DNA of 31,781 bases from the NCBI GenBank assembly GCA_964486455.1, contig CAZAMP010000046.1, positions 1-31,781 of the forward strand, read 5' to 3'. This document shows positions 19,328-26,702 of this stretch, in pieces (within the stretch, counting starts at the first letter, position 1; each line of letters begins with the position of its first letter). The notes under the pieces are model-generated. The model was given only the letters and a program-made list of their open reading frames with translations. It ran no database searches and was not told the DNA's origin. The stretch is from CAZAMP01 sp964486455 (lineage in GTDB: Bacteria > Eisenbacteria > RBG-16-71-46 > CAZAMP01). A program made the translations under genes and the position numbers.

Positions 19328-19987
19328 TTGGGACAGAAGGTAAATCCAATCGGCATGAGGCTCGGGATCGTTCGGAGCTGGGACTCGAGATGGTTCTCGA
19401 AGAAGGGCTACGTCGACAACCTCAAAGAGGATCTCTTCATTCGTCGATACCTGAAGACTCGTCTGTCGCGCGCATCCGTTTCTCATGTGTCGATCCAGCG
19501 CGCGTCGAAGCGTCTGACGATCAGCATTCGCACGGCGCGACCGGCGTTGGTGATCGGAAAGCGGGGCGCGCAGGTGGATCAGCTCAAGGATGAGCTCCAG
19601 CATCTGACGGGTAAGGAAGTCTTCGTGAACATCCACGAAGTGAAGAAGCCCGAGACGGACGCACAGCTCGTCGGCGATCACATCGCCCGGCAGCTCGAAG
19701 GTCGCGTTTCGTTCCGCCGCGCGATGAAGAAGGCCATCTCATCGACGATGCGCGCGGGGGCAAAGGGAATTCGTGTTCGGTGTTCCGGGCGATTGGGCGG
19801 TGCTGAGATGTCGCGCAGCGAGGAGTATCGGGAGGGCCGCGTGCCGCTCCACACACTCCGCGCCGACATCGATTACGCCACGAGCCTGGCACGCACGACG
19901 TACGGAACGATCGGAGTGAAGGTGTGGATCTTCCACGGAGAGGTCCACGATTTCCGCGAGCGTCTGCTCGCGTCGGTCGGCCGCTAG
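19328..19987 (+). CDS. rpsC: 30S ribosomal protein uS3
   Basis: 219 residues from a TTG start, with AGGAGGAGC about 6 bases upstream; the N-terminal GQKVNPIGMRLGIVRSWDS matches the family from the first residue. A type II KH domain includes the GKRG loop at about 77-80. The C-terminal domain has RAMKKAISSTMRAGAKGIRV and the GRLGGAEMSRSE segment. uS3, uS4 and uS5 form the mRNA entry channel with helicase activity; uS5 is abnormal in this genome. Confidence 0.98.
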   Translation: MGQKVNPIGMRLGIVRSWDSRWFSKKGYVDNLKEDLFIRRYLKTRLSRASVSHVSIQRASKRLTISIRTARPALVIGKRGAQVDQLKDELQHLTGKEVFVNIHEVKKPETDAQLVGDHIARQLEGRVSFRRAMKKAISSTMRAGAKGIRVRCSGRLGGAEMSRSEEYREGRVPLHTLRADIDYATSLARTTYGTIGVKVWIFHGEVHDFRERLLASVGR

Positions 19988-20000
19988 GAGGGCGCATCCG

Positions 20001-20414
20001 ATGCTGATGCCGAAAAGAACAAAGCACCGGAAAGTTCAGCGTGGACGCATGCGCGGAAAGGCCTACCGCGGGAGCTCGATCTCGTTCGGTGAGTACGGTC
20101 TTCAGGTGCTCCAGCCGGCGTGGCTCACGAACCGCCAGATCGAGGCGGCGCGTGTCGCGATCACGCGCCACGTCAAGCGTGGTGGAAAGATGTGGATTCG
20201 TGTTTTCCCGGACAAGCCCACGACCGTGAAGCCTGCCGAGACGCGCATGGGTAAGGGCAAGGGTAATCCGGAGGGCTGGGTGGCCGTCGTGAAGCCCGGC
20301 CGGATCCTGTTCGAACTGGAAGGCGTGAACGAAGAGCTCGCCCGCGAGGCGATGCGAATGGGGGCGGCGAAGCTCCCCGTGAAGACGCGCTTTCTGGTTC
20401 GCGAGGAGGGCTAG
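20001..20414 (+). CDS. rplP: 50S ribosomal protein uL16
   Basis: 137 residues, MLMPKRTKHRKVQRGRMRGK. ATG 20001 is favoured over ATG 20007 because AGGAGGG (19986-19992) lies 8 rather than 14 bases upstream, and MLMPKR is the usual N-terminus. RQIEAARVAITRHVKRGGKM and RVFPDKPTTVKPAETRMGKG are the conserved tRNA/rRNA-contacting blocks. uL16 organises the A-site region of the 50S and completes late subunit assembly. rpmC follows after 3 bases. Confidence 0.98.
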   Translation: MLMPKRTKHRKVQRGRMRGKAYRGSSISFGEYGLQVLQPAWLTNRQIEAARVAITRHVKRGGKMWIRVFPDKPTTVKPAETRMGKGKGNPEGWVAVVKPGRILFELEGVNEELAREAMRMGAAKLPVKTRFLVREEG

Positions 20415-20417
20415 GAG

Positions 20418-20663
20418 ATGCCCAGAGACATCAAGGCACACAAGGTCCGCGAGATGACTCCGGACGAGATTCGCCTCAGGCTCCGGGAGCTGAGAGTGAG
20501 TCTGTTCAATCTCCGGTTTCGGAATTCAATGAAGCAGCTCGACAATCCGCTCGAGATCCGGAATGTGCGACGGGATATCGCCATTCTGACGACGGTGCTC
20601 GTCGAGCATGAAGAGGGCATCCGGAAGCTAAAGGCGACCGGGTCGACCAGATCCGAGGGTTGA
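20418..20663 (+). CDS. rpmC: 50S ribosomal protein uL29
   Basis: 81 residues, somewhat longer than E. coli's 63. It is a two-helix protein: MTPDEIRLRLRELRVSLFNL is the first helix and LEIRNVRRDIAILTTVLVEH the second, with FRNSMKQLDNPL between them. It lies at the tunnel exit beside uL23. The C-terminal extension is short and polar. Only 3 bases separate it from rplP, and rpsQ starts one base after its stop. Confidence 0.95.
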   Translation: MPRDIKAHKVREMTPDEIRLRLRELRVSLFNLRFRNSMKQLDNPLEIRNVRRDIAILTTVLVEHEEGIRKLKATGSTRSEG

Positions 20664-20664
20664 G

Positions 20665-20946
20665 ATGAGCGAGAGGGCTCGACGCAAAGTCCGCGAAGGC
20701 GTCGTGGTCAGCGACAAGATGGACAAGACACTTGTCGTCCAGATCGAGCGCCTGGTGAAGCATCCGGTCTATAAGCGCTATGTCCGTCGGCGCCGCAAGT
20801 TCCACGTCCACTATGACGCCGAGGCGCTCGGACACGCGACGGACGACATCTGCAAAGAGGGTGACATCGTCCGGTTCATGGAGACGCGTCCAATGTCCAA
20901 GAACAAGCGTTGGCGCTTCGTGGAGTTCATCAGGAGAGCGCGATGA
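20665..20946 (+). CDS. rpsQ: 30S ribosomal protein uS17
   Basis: 93 residues with an OB fold. GVVVSDKMDKTLVVQIERLV and HPVYKRYVRRRRKFHVHYD are the signature blocks, followed by CKEGDIVRFMETRPMSKNKR. uS17 is a primary 16S rRNA 5'-domain binder needed for early 30S assembly. ATG 20665 follows the rpmC stop by one base, and the TGA overlaps the rplN ATG (20943-20946). Tight packing suggests coupled translation of rpmC, rpsQ and rplN. Confidence 0.97.
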   Translation: MSERARRKVREGVVVSDKMDKTLVVQIERLVKHPVYKRYVRRRRKFHVHYDAEALGHATDDICKEGDIVRFMETRPMSKNKRWRFVEFIRRAR

Positions 20947-21311
20947 TCATGGTAGAGACCATGCTCCGGATTGCGGACAACTCCGGAGCTCGACGGGCCC
21001 AGTGCATACGCGTTCTCGGGGGAACACGACGCCGGTACGCGTACGTCGGCGATATCATCGTCGTGGCCGTGAAGGATGCATTGCCCGGCGGAGCGGTAAA
21101 GAAGGGTGATGTGGCGAGGGCCGTCATCGTTCGGACGCGGAAGGAACGCCGTCGCAAGGACGGGTCGTACATTCGGTTCGACGAGAATGCGGCGGTCATC
21201 ATCGATGAACAGAAGGAGCCCCGGGGGACGCGGATTTTCGGACCCGTCGCGCGCGAGCTCCGCGAGAAGCGGTTCATGAAAATCATCTCACTGGCTCCAG
21301 AGGTGATCTAG
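20943..21311 (+). CDS. rplN: 50S ribosomal protein uL14
   Basis: 122 residues from ATG 20943, which overlaps the rpsQ stop as ATGA; CAGGAGAGC is 4-10 bases upstream. The first residues MIMVETMLRIADNSGARRAQ match the family; upstream in-frame codons are rpsQ shadow. DIIVVAVKDALPGGAVKKGD and TRIFGPVARELREKRFMKII are conserved. uL14 forms an intersubunit bridge with 16S helix 14 and is the binding site of RsfS silencing factor. Confidence 0.98.
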   Translation: MIMVETMLRIADNSGARRAQCIRVLGGTRRRYAYVGDIIVVAVKDALPGGAVKKGDVARAVIVRTRKERRRKDGSYIRFDENAAVIIDEQKEPRGTRIFGPVARELREKRFMKIISLAPEVI

Positions 21312-21339
21312 GACTTCGGTCCTCAAGGAGGTTGGAGCG

Positions 21340-21666
21340 GTGAAGGTTGTCAAAGGTGACACGGTCAAGATCATCGCTGGCGCGGACAAAGGGAAAGTCG
21401 GCAAGGTACTGAAGACCTTCCCCGACAAGAGGCGCGTGATCGTGGAGAAGGTGCGCCTGATCAAGCGGCATACCCGGGCGACGCAGCGTGTTCCGCAGGG
21501 CGGCGTCATCGAGCGGGAAGCACCGATCAACGTATCGAATGTGATGGTCGTCGAGCCGAAGAGCGGCGAGCTGACACGGGTAGGCAAAAAGATACTCGCG
21601 GACGGTTCGCGCGAGCGGGTCGCGAAGAAGACCGGGGAGATCCTACCCCGGCAGGAGAGGTCGTAG
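21340..21666 (+). CDS. rplX: 50S ribosomal protein uL24
   Basis: 108 residues from a GTG start with CAAGGAGG about 8 bases before it. A KOW motif near the N-terminus (VKGDTVKIIAGADKGKVGKV, about 4-23) is followed by KVRLIKRHTRATQRVPQGGV and a strand-rich C-terminus. uL24 is one of two initiators of 50S assembly and lies at the tunnel exit. The spacer after rplN is 28 bases and rplE follows after 3 bases. Confidence 0.97.
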   Translation: MKVVKGDTVKIIAGADKGKVGKVLKTFPDKRRVIVEKVRLIKRHTRATQRVPQGGVIEREAPINVSNVMVVEPKSGELTRVGKKILADGSRERVAKKTGEILPRQERS

Positions 21667-21669
21667 GCG

Positions 21670-22227
21670 ATGGCAAAGACCGAAGCGCCTCGTCTGCAGG
21701 CGTTCTACCAGAGCGAGGTCGTGCAGGCGCTCACAAAGCGGTTCGAGTTCAAGAACACGTACCGCGTTCCGCGCCTGGAGAAGATTGTCCTCAACATGGG
21801 GACGGGGGACGCGACGCAGAACATCCGGCTTCTGGATGGCTCCGTGAAGGATCTGACCATGATCGCCGGCCAGAAGGCATCCGTTCGTCGCGCGCGCAAG
21901 TCTATATCAAACTTTAAGTTACGTGAGGGAATCCCGATCGGGTGTGCCGTCACGCTTCGCGGCCGGCGCATGTGGGAGTTCTACGACAGGCTGCTGAACG
22001 TTGCCGTCCCGCGAATTCGAGACTTCCGAGGCTTCTCGGCCAAGTCGTTCGATGGGCGTGGGAACTACACGTTCGGGGTCAAAGAGCAGATCATCTTTCC
22101 TGAGATCGACTATGACAAGGTCGAGAAGGTCCGCGGCATGGACATCACGTTTGTGACCAGCGCGCGGACGGATGAGGAAGGTCAGGAGCTGCTCAGGCTA
22201 CTGAAGTGGCCGTTTAGGGAGAAGTAG
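21670..22227 (+). CDS. rplE: 50S ribosomal protein uL5
   Basis: 185 residues. Conserved blocks are the N-terminal helix with VVQALTKRFEFKNTYRVPRL, the KIVLNMGTGDATQN strand, QKASVRRARKSISNFKLREG, and GNYTFGVKEQIIFPEIDYDK. uL5 binds 5S rRNA in the central protuberance and makes a bridge to the 30S head. Together with uL18 (23415) it forms the 5S RNP. In E. coli S8 represses translation from the start of this gene; I do not see a clear copy of the S8 target here. Confidence 0.98.
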   Translation: MAKTEAPRLQAFYQSEVVQALTKRFEFKNTYRVPRLEKIVLNMGTGDATQNIRLLDGSVKDLTMIAGQKASVRRARKSISNFKLREGIPIGCAVTLRGRRMWEFYDRLLNVAVPRIRDFRGFSAKSFDGRGNYTFGVKEQIIFPEIDYDKVEKVRGMDITFVTSARTDEEGQELLRLLKWPFREK

Positions 22228-22229
22228 AC

Positions 22230-22415
22230 GTGGCAAAGAAGGCACTGATCGAGAAGTGGAAGCGGACGCCGAAGTTCAAAGTCCGGGCCTACAACCGATG
22301 CCATCGTTGCGGTCGGTCTAGGGCGTTTCTCCGGCAGTTCGGCCTGTGCCGCCTCTGCTTCCGGGAGCTCGCGCTCCAGGGGAAGATCCCCGGGGTCGTG
22401 AAGGCCAGCTGGTAG
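22230..22415 (+). CDS. rpsZ: 30S ribosomal protein uS14, short zinc-binding (type Z)
   Basis: 61 residues from a GTG start. Four cysteines at 24, 27, 40 and 43, within NRCHRCGRSRAFLRQFGLCR, form the zinc site of the short uS14 type found in many bacteria other than enterics. The C-terminal ALQGKIPGVVKASW is typical. uS14 lies in the 30S head beside uS3 and uS10. It begins 2 bases after rplE and is likely translationally coupled. The zinc-free long type was not found in this window. Confidence 0.97.
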   Translation: MAKKALIEKWKRTPKFKVRAYNRCHRCGRSRAFLRQFGLCRLCFRELALQGKIPGVVKASW

Positions 22416-22433
22416 GAGGAGGAGCGCAGCGAA

Positions 22434-22832
22434 ATGAGTGTCACGGATCCGATCGCGGACATGCTGACGATGATCCGCAACGCGGTTCGCGTCAAGAAGC
22501 GCTGGGTCGTCGTTCCCACTTCGAACATGCGGCGTTCGATCGTCGATTTGCTGGAACGCGAAAGTTTCATTCGCGGCTACAAGACGTTCGAAGGGGAAAA
22601 GCACGGGCAGCTGAGGGTCTACCTCAAGTATGACCGCGACAACAACAGTGTTATCACGGACCTCCAGCGTGTATCTACGCCGGGACGTCGCGTCTACGTG
22701 AAGAGCGACAAGGTCCCGCGCGTTCTCAATGGTCTCGGTACCGCCGTGATCTCGACATCGTCCGGAATTGTGACGGACAAAGAAGCGCGCAAGAGGGGTG
22801 TCGGCGGAGAGTGGGTCTGCAACGTCTGGTAG
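22434..22832 (+). CDS. rpsH: 30S ribosomal protein uS8
   Basis: 132 residues. N-terminal SVTDPIADMLTMIRNAVRVK and C-terminal STSSGIVTDKEARKRGVGGE then WVCNVW are the family signatures. uS8 binds the 16S rRNA central domain early in assembly and in E. coli represses the spc operon. A good AGGAGGAG lies about 10 bases before the ATG. Length and domain order are ordinary. Confidence 0.98.
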   Translation: MSVTDPIADMLTMIRNAVRVKKRWVVVPTSNMRRSIVDLLERESFIRGYKTFEGEKHGQLRVYLKYDRDNNSVITDLQRVSTPGRRVYVKSDKVPRVLNGLGTAVISTSSGIVTDKEARKRGVGGEWVCNVW

Positions 22833-22859
22833 TCAACCGACGTTCTGGCGGAGGAACCC

Positions 22860-23396
22860 ATGTCAAGAGTGGGCCGCAAGGCAATACCGCTTCCGGCAGG
22901 AGTTACGCTCGAGCTCGTTGACCGCACGGTCAAGGTAAAGGGCCCGAAGGGCGAGCTCAGGTATCGACTGCTGCCGGGGTTGGAACTCGAAATTGAGGAC
23001 TCGGAAGCACGAGTCGTACAGAACGCGACCGACAAGACCGCGAGCGCGATGTGGGGCCTCACGCGGGCCCTCATCAACAACATGGTCGTCGGCGTGAACG
23101 AGGGCTACAAAAAGGTCCTCGAGATCCAGGGAACGGGCTATCGGGCGGAGCTCAAGGGCAGCACACTCGTCCTGCATCTGGGCTATTCACACGCCATCGA
23201 GTTCCCGATCCCCAAGGGGATCAACACACAGATCGAAGGATCGAAGATCTCTTTCGATTCCATCGACAAGCAGCTCGTGGGTCAGGTGGCGGCGGACGTT
23301 CGTTCGTTTAGACCGCCGGAGCCGTACAAGGGCAAGGGCGTCCGCTATCTGGGTGAGCAAGTGCGCACCAAGGCGGGCAAGAGTGCGGCCACCTAG
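22860..23396 (+). CDS. rplF: 50S ribosomal protein uL6
   Basis: 178 residues, two tandem related alpha/beta domains. MSRVGRKAIPLPAGVTLELV opens domain 1; domain 2 (about 85-175) has GYKKVLEIQGTGYRAELKGS and the conserved C-terminal PPEPYKGKGVRYLGEQVRTK. uL6 lies near the sarcin-ricin loop and factor-binding site. GGCGGAGG precedes the ATG. The gap after rpsH is 27 bases. Confidence 0.98.
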   Translation: MSRVGRKAIPLPAGVTLELVDRTVKVKGPKGELRYRLLPGLELEIEDSEARVVQNATDKTASAMWGLTRALINNMVVGVNEGYKKVLEIQGTGYRAELKGSTLVLHLGYSHAIEFPIPKGINTQIEGSKISFDSIDKQLVGQVAADVRSFRPPEPYKGKGVRYLGEQVRTKAGKSAAT

Positions 23397-23414
23397 GCAT
23401 GAGGAAATGAGACG

Positions 23415-23783
23415 ATGACGGACGCCAAGAAGAAGGCTGCGGCCCGAGTGGCTCGCCACAAACGGATCCGTAAGGCAATGGCCGGGTCCCCGGAGCGCCC
23501 TAGACTCTGTGTATTTCGCAGCTCCAAGCACATCTATGCGCAGCTCATCGATGACGTCGCCGGCCGCTCCCTCGCGGTCGTGTCAACGCTGTCGAAGGAC
23601 CTGCGCGGTGATGTCACTGACAAGAAAAAGATCGAAGCCTCGAAGATGGTAGGACTCAAGATCGCCGAGATCGCCAAGGAGAAGGGGATTTCCAACGTGC
23701 GGTTCGACCGCGGCGGCTTCCTCTATCACGGTCGCGTGCGTGCGCTCGCCGATGGCGCGCGTGAGGGCGGTCTGGAGTTTTAG
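23415..23783 (+). CDS. rplR: 50S ribosomal protein uL18
   Basis: 122 residues. The basic N-terminus (KKKAAARVARHKRIRKAMAG) is followed by PRLCVFRSSKHIYAQLIDDV and the C-terminal FDRGGFLYHGRVRALADGAR and EGGLEF. uL18 binds 5S rRNA with uL5 and anchors the central protuberance. The spacer to rpsE is 12 bases. Confidence 0.98.
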   Translation: MTDAKKKAAARVARHKRIRKAMAGSPERPRLCVFRSSKHIYAQLIDDVAGRSLAVVSTLSKDLRGDVTDKKKIEASKMVGLKIAEIAKEKGISNVRFDRGGFLYHGRVRALADGAREGGLEF

Positions 23784-23795
23784 AAGGGGTACGCA

Positions 23796-24704
23796 ATGAG
23801 CCAGACGAGTGGGCCGCAAGGCCCGAACCAGACGGGTGGAGGAAAGCCCGGCGGGCAGGGCGGTGATCGCGGTGGGAGCCGGCCGCCTCGCGGTCCCGGC
23901 GGAGGTGGCCCCGGCGGACCCAGTGGGCGTGGACCCGGTGGACCCGGACGCGGACCCGGTGGACCCGGGCGTGGACCCGGTGGACCCGGACGCGGACCCG
24001 GTGGACCCGGACGCGGACCCGGTGGACCCGGTGGACCCGGACGCGGACCCGGCGGACCCGGACGCGGACCCGGTGGACCCGGTGGACCCGGACGCGGACC
24101 CGGTGGACCCGGACCTGGCGGACGGGGTCCCGGTGGACGCGGACGCGGACCCGGTGGGCGCGGACGAGGGCGTCGCGACGATCGGTCGGCCGAGCAGAGC
24201 GAGTTCGTCGAGCGTTTGATCCACGTTAACCGCGTCGCCAAGGTGGTGAAGGGTGGACGTCGCTTCGGGTTCAATGCCATCGTGTCGATCGGCGACCAGA
24301 AGGGTAAGGTCGGAATCGGGCTCGGCAAGGCGAATGAAGTCGCCGAGGCGATCCGCAAAGCGACCGACAACGCTCGGAAATCGCTATTCGTGGTGCCGCT
24401 CGTCAAGGGATCGATCCCTCACGAGATCATCGGACGCTATGGAGCGGGACGTGTGCTTCTCAAGCCGGCCTCACCGGGAACCGGCGTCATCGCGGGTGGC
24501 GGCGTTCGTGCCGTGCTCGAGGTCGCCGGCGTCCAGGACATTCTGACCAAGAGTCTAGGGTCGGCGAATCCGCACAACGTCGTGAAGGCCACGGTCGAAG
24601 GACTCAAGTCGCTGCAGACGTCGAAGGACGTGGCCCGTCGCCGTGGCGTGTCGGTGCGCGAACTCTACGGCATGCGGAAGGACCAAGATGGCCAAGAAGC
24701 TTAA
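23796..24704 (+). CDS. rpsE: 30S ribosomal protein uS5 with long Gly/Pro/Arg N-terminal extension
   Basis: 302 residues, against 167 in E. coli. The normal core starts at about residue 137 (FVERLIHVNRVAKVVKGGRR) and contains the dsRNA-binding fold, the KVGIGLGKANEVAEAIRKA segment and GTGVIAGGGVRAVLEVAGVQ. Residues 1-136 are low-complexity: a Gln/Gly start, then heptads GPGGPGR from residue 46, ending in GGRGRGRR. The extension is predicted disordered and strongly basic. uS5 sits at the mRNA entry with uS3 and uS4, so it would project at the solvent side of the entry pore. The ATG at 23796, with AAGGGG about 7 bases upstream, is the only sensible start; the repeat is in frame with the core without a stop. 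Confidence 0.96.
   Translation: MSQTSGPQGPNQTGGGKPGGQGGDRGGSRPPRGPGGGGPGGPSGRGPGGPGRGPGGPGRGPGGPGRGPGGPGRGPGGPGGPGRGPGGPGRGPGGPGGPGRGPGGPGPGGRGPGGRGRGPGGRGRGRRDDRSAEQSEFVERLIHVNRVAKVVKGGRRFGFNAIVSIGDQKGKVGIGLGKANEVAEAIRKATDNARKSLFVVPLVKGSIPHEIIGRYGAGRVLLKPASPGTGVIAGGGVRAVLEVAGVQDILTKSLGSANPHNVVKATVEGLKSLQTSKDVARRRGVSVRELYGMRKDQDGQEA
23931..24095 (+). repeat. In-frame 21-base tandem repeat in rpsE
   Basis: Seven consecutive units encode the heptapeptide GPGGPGR. Five units are 21 bases (starting 23931, 23952, 23973, 23994 and 24045) and two are 30 bases (starting 24015 and 24066), each expanded by one extra 9-base GGACCCGGT step. All lengths are multiples of three, so copy changes keep the frame. 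Degenerate Gly/Arg repeats continue to about 24176. Confidence 0.95.
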
Positions 24705-24888
24705 GATCACACAGGTCCGCAGCACGATCGGCCGCAAGCCCGATCAGAAGCTCACCATGCGGGCGCTGGGCATCCGGAAGATGCACCAGACCGTGATCAA
24801 GAACGACACACCGCAAATTCGCGGAATGATTTTCAAGGTGAAACACCTTTTGAACGTAGAAGAGGCGGAGCATGACGAAGCTGTCTAA
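24688..24888 (+). CDS. rpmD: 50S ribosomal protein uL30
   Basis: 66 residues from ATG 24688, which lies inside the last 17 bases of rpsE in another frame; GGAAGGA (24676-24682) provides the ribosome-binding site. KKLKITQVRSTIGRKPDQKL and LTMRALGIRKMHQTVIKND are the uL30 signature. Frame continues upstream as rpsE shadow. Its own last 17 bases overlap the start of rplO. uL30 is a small peripheral 50S protein near domain II and 5S rRNA contacts. Confidence 0.96.
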   Translation: MAKKLKITQVRSTIGRKPDQKLTMRALGIRKMHQTVIKNDTPQIRGMIFKVKHLLNVEEAEHDEAV

Positions 24889-25321
24889 CCTGCGTCCGGC
24901 AAAGGGCGCGGTCAAGCGGCGCAAGCGCCTCGGAGTCGGTTCCAGCTCGGGAAAGGGTGGAACGTGCGGGAAGGGCCACAAAGGCCAGAACTCGCGTTCC
25001 GGCGGCGGTGTGCCGACCTGGTTCGAGGGCGGACAGATTCCGATGATCCGGACGATGCCGAAGCGGGGCTTCACGAACATCTTCAGGGTCCCGAACCAGA
25101 TCATCAACGTGCGCGACCTGCTTCGTTTCGAAGCGGGGAGCACGGTGGATCTCGTAGTGCTGGTAAAGGCGGGGCTCGCCCACGCGAAGGGTGGACCCGT
25201 GAAGCTCCTGGCAAAGGGCGAACTGGACCGGGCGCTCACGCTCAAGATCGACGCGGCCTCTGAGGCGGCCCGGAAGAAAGTCGAAGCGGCCGGCGGAACG
25301 GTCGAGCTGGTGAAGGGGTAA
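24872..25321 (+). CDS. rplO: 50S ribosomal protein uL15
   Basis: 149 residues, starting MTKLSNLRPAKGAVKRRKRL. The extended basic N-terminal half that threads into 23S rRNA has GSSSGKGGTCGKGHKGQNSR and the GFTNIFRVPNQIINVRDL block. The globular C-terminal half ends KKVEAAGGTVELVKG. It is needed late in 50S assembly. The 17-base overlap with rpmD means initiation occurs before the upstream stop. secY begins 5 bases after it. Confidence 0.97.
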   Translation: MTKLSNLRPAKGAVKRRKRLGVGSSSGKGGTCGKGHKGQNSRSGGGVPTWFEGGQIPMIRTMPKRGFTNIFRVPNQIINVRDLLRFEAGSTVDLVVLVKAGLAHAKGGPVKLLAKGELDRALTLKIDAASEAARKKVEAAGGTVELVKG

Positions 25322-25326
25322 CCTAG

Positions 25327-26676
25327 ATGGGTCTCCAGGAGAGCTTCCGCTCGATGTTCAAGGTTCCGGAGCTGAAGCGTCGGATCGGTTTCACCATTCT
25401 GATGCTCTTCATCTACCGGATCGGTAGCCATATCCCGACGCCTGGGATCAATGGCTCGGCGCTTTCGGCCTACTTTGACCGTCTGGCCGAAACGGGTGGG
25501 CAGACCCTGTTCAGCCTCTACGATCTCTTCGTTGGCGGCAACTTCTCCAACGCTACGATTTTCGCGCTGGGGATCATGCCGTACATCAGCGCCTCGATTA
25601 TCTTTCAGCTGCTCGGGGCGTTGGTTCCTGCGATTCAGCGGCTCCAGCGAGAAGGTGAAGAGGGTCGGAAGAAGATAAACCAGTGGACCCGTTATCTGAC
25701 GGTGGTGCTGGCGGCGGTCCAGTCGCTCGGTATCGGGATCTTCCTGACGAACCTGAACATCCAGAGCCAGCAGATCGCCCCCGGGATCGCGCCCATCGTG
25801 CCGTATCCGGGGACCGGCTTCATGCTGCTCACGATGCTGACGCTCACGACCGGAACGATCCTTGTCATGTGGCTGGGCGAGCAGATCACCGAACGCGGTA
25901 TCGGTAACGGTATCTCGCTCGTCATCTTCATCGGTATCGTGGCGCGCTATCCGGGCCAGATGCTGCAGACACTCAGGGCGATGATGTCGGGAGAGCTGCA
26001 GGTCTTCTTCTTCCTGATATTCATGGCATTCGCCGTGGGGATCATCGCGCTCGTGGTGATGATGACGCAGGCGCAACGCAAGATCCCGGTTCAATACGCG
26101 AAGCGCGTCGTTGGTCGGAGGATGTACGGTGGGCAGAGCACACACATACCGCTCCGTCCCAACACGGCGGGCGTGATCCCGATCATTTTCGCCCAGTCGA
26201 TCATCATTTTCCCGTCGACGTTGGCGAGCTTCTTCCCGAATTCGGATTTCATGGGCGCGGTTCAACGATTGATGTCGCCGGGCAATATGCTGTACGTCGT
26301 TCTCTATTCCACGATCATCCTCTTCTTCACGTACTTCTACACCGCCATCGTCCTCAATCCGGTGGACTTGGCGGACAACATGAAGAAGCAGGGTGGGTTC
26401 ATACCGGGGATCCGGCCGGGGAAGAAGACAGCCGAGTACATCGATCGGATTCTTACGCGAATTACGCTGCCGGGTGCGTTGTACCTGGCGTTCGTCGCGG
26501 TGCTGCCCGACTGGCTCATCGCGCATACGAATTTGCCGTTCTACTTCGGTGGAACCGGACTTCTGATCGTGGTGGGTGTCGGGCTGGATACGCTCTCACA
26601 AATCGAGACGCATCTGCTCATGCGCCACTACGAAGGGTTCATGAAGAAGGGGCGCATCAAATCGCGGCGCTATTAG
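25327..26676 (+). CDS. secY: Preprotein translocase channel subunit SecY
   Basis: 449 residues with ten predicted transmembrane helices, the first at about 19-38 (RRIGFTILMLFIYRIGSHIP, partly). The plug region LYDLFVGGNFSNATIFALGI (about 65-84) and the C5 cytosolic loop with KKQGGFIPGIRPGKKTAEYI (about 352-371), which binds SecA and ribosomes, are conserved. It forms the SecYEG channel with SecE (322) and SecG, which is not in this window. The position between rplO and adk matches the standard spc operon. The next gene begins after 26 bases. Confidence 0.98.
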   Translation: MGLQESFRSMFKVPELKRRIGFTILMLFIYRIGSHIPTPGINGSALSAYFDRLAETGGQTLFSLYDLFVGGNFSNATIFALGIMPYISASIIFQLLGALVPAIQRLQREGEEGRKKINQWTRYLTVVLAAVQSLGIGIFLTNLNIQSQQIAPGIAPIVPYPGTGFMLLTMLTLTTGTILVMWLGEQITERGIGNGISLVIFIGIVARYPGQMLQTLRAMMSGELQVFFFLIFMAFAVGIIALVVMMTQAQRKIPVQYAKRVVGRRMYGGQSTHIPLRPNTAGVIPIIFAQSIIIFPSTLASFFPNSDFMGAVQRLMSPGNMLYVVLYSTIILFFTYFYTAIVLNPVDLADNMKKQGGFIPGIRPGKKTAEYIDRILTRITLPGALYLAFVAVLPDWLIAHTNLPFYFGGTGLLIVVGVGLDTLSQIETHLLMRHYEGFMKKGRIKSRRY

Positions 26677-26702
26677 CCGCGCGATGATGGGGAGTGGGTG
26701 TG

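Noticed and set aside
23931..24095. Possible CRISPR or intergenic repeat array
   Set aside because: Units are directly contiguous, with no unique spacers, and translate as part of uS5.
23583..24406. Minus-strand frames with repetitive Gly-Ser-Thr or Pro-Arg-Gly-Pro sequence opposite rpsE
   Set aside because: They are mirror images of the in-frame rpsE repeat; a 21-base repeat gives repetitive peptides in all open frames. The plus frame alone joins to a conserved core (uS5).
24604..26526. A 640-codon open frame on the minus strand, opposite rpmD, rplO and secY
   Set aside because: It lies wholly antisense to clearly recognised genes, is rich in Arg, His and Asp as expected of high-GC antisense frames, and resembles no family I know. 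The same applies to minus frames at 5282-6931, 8275-9801, 9838-11295, 14586-16337 and 28345-30009.
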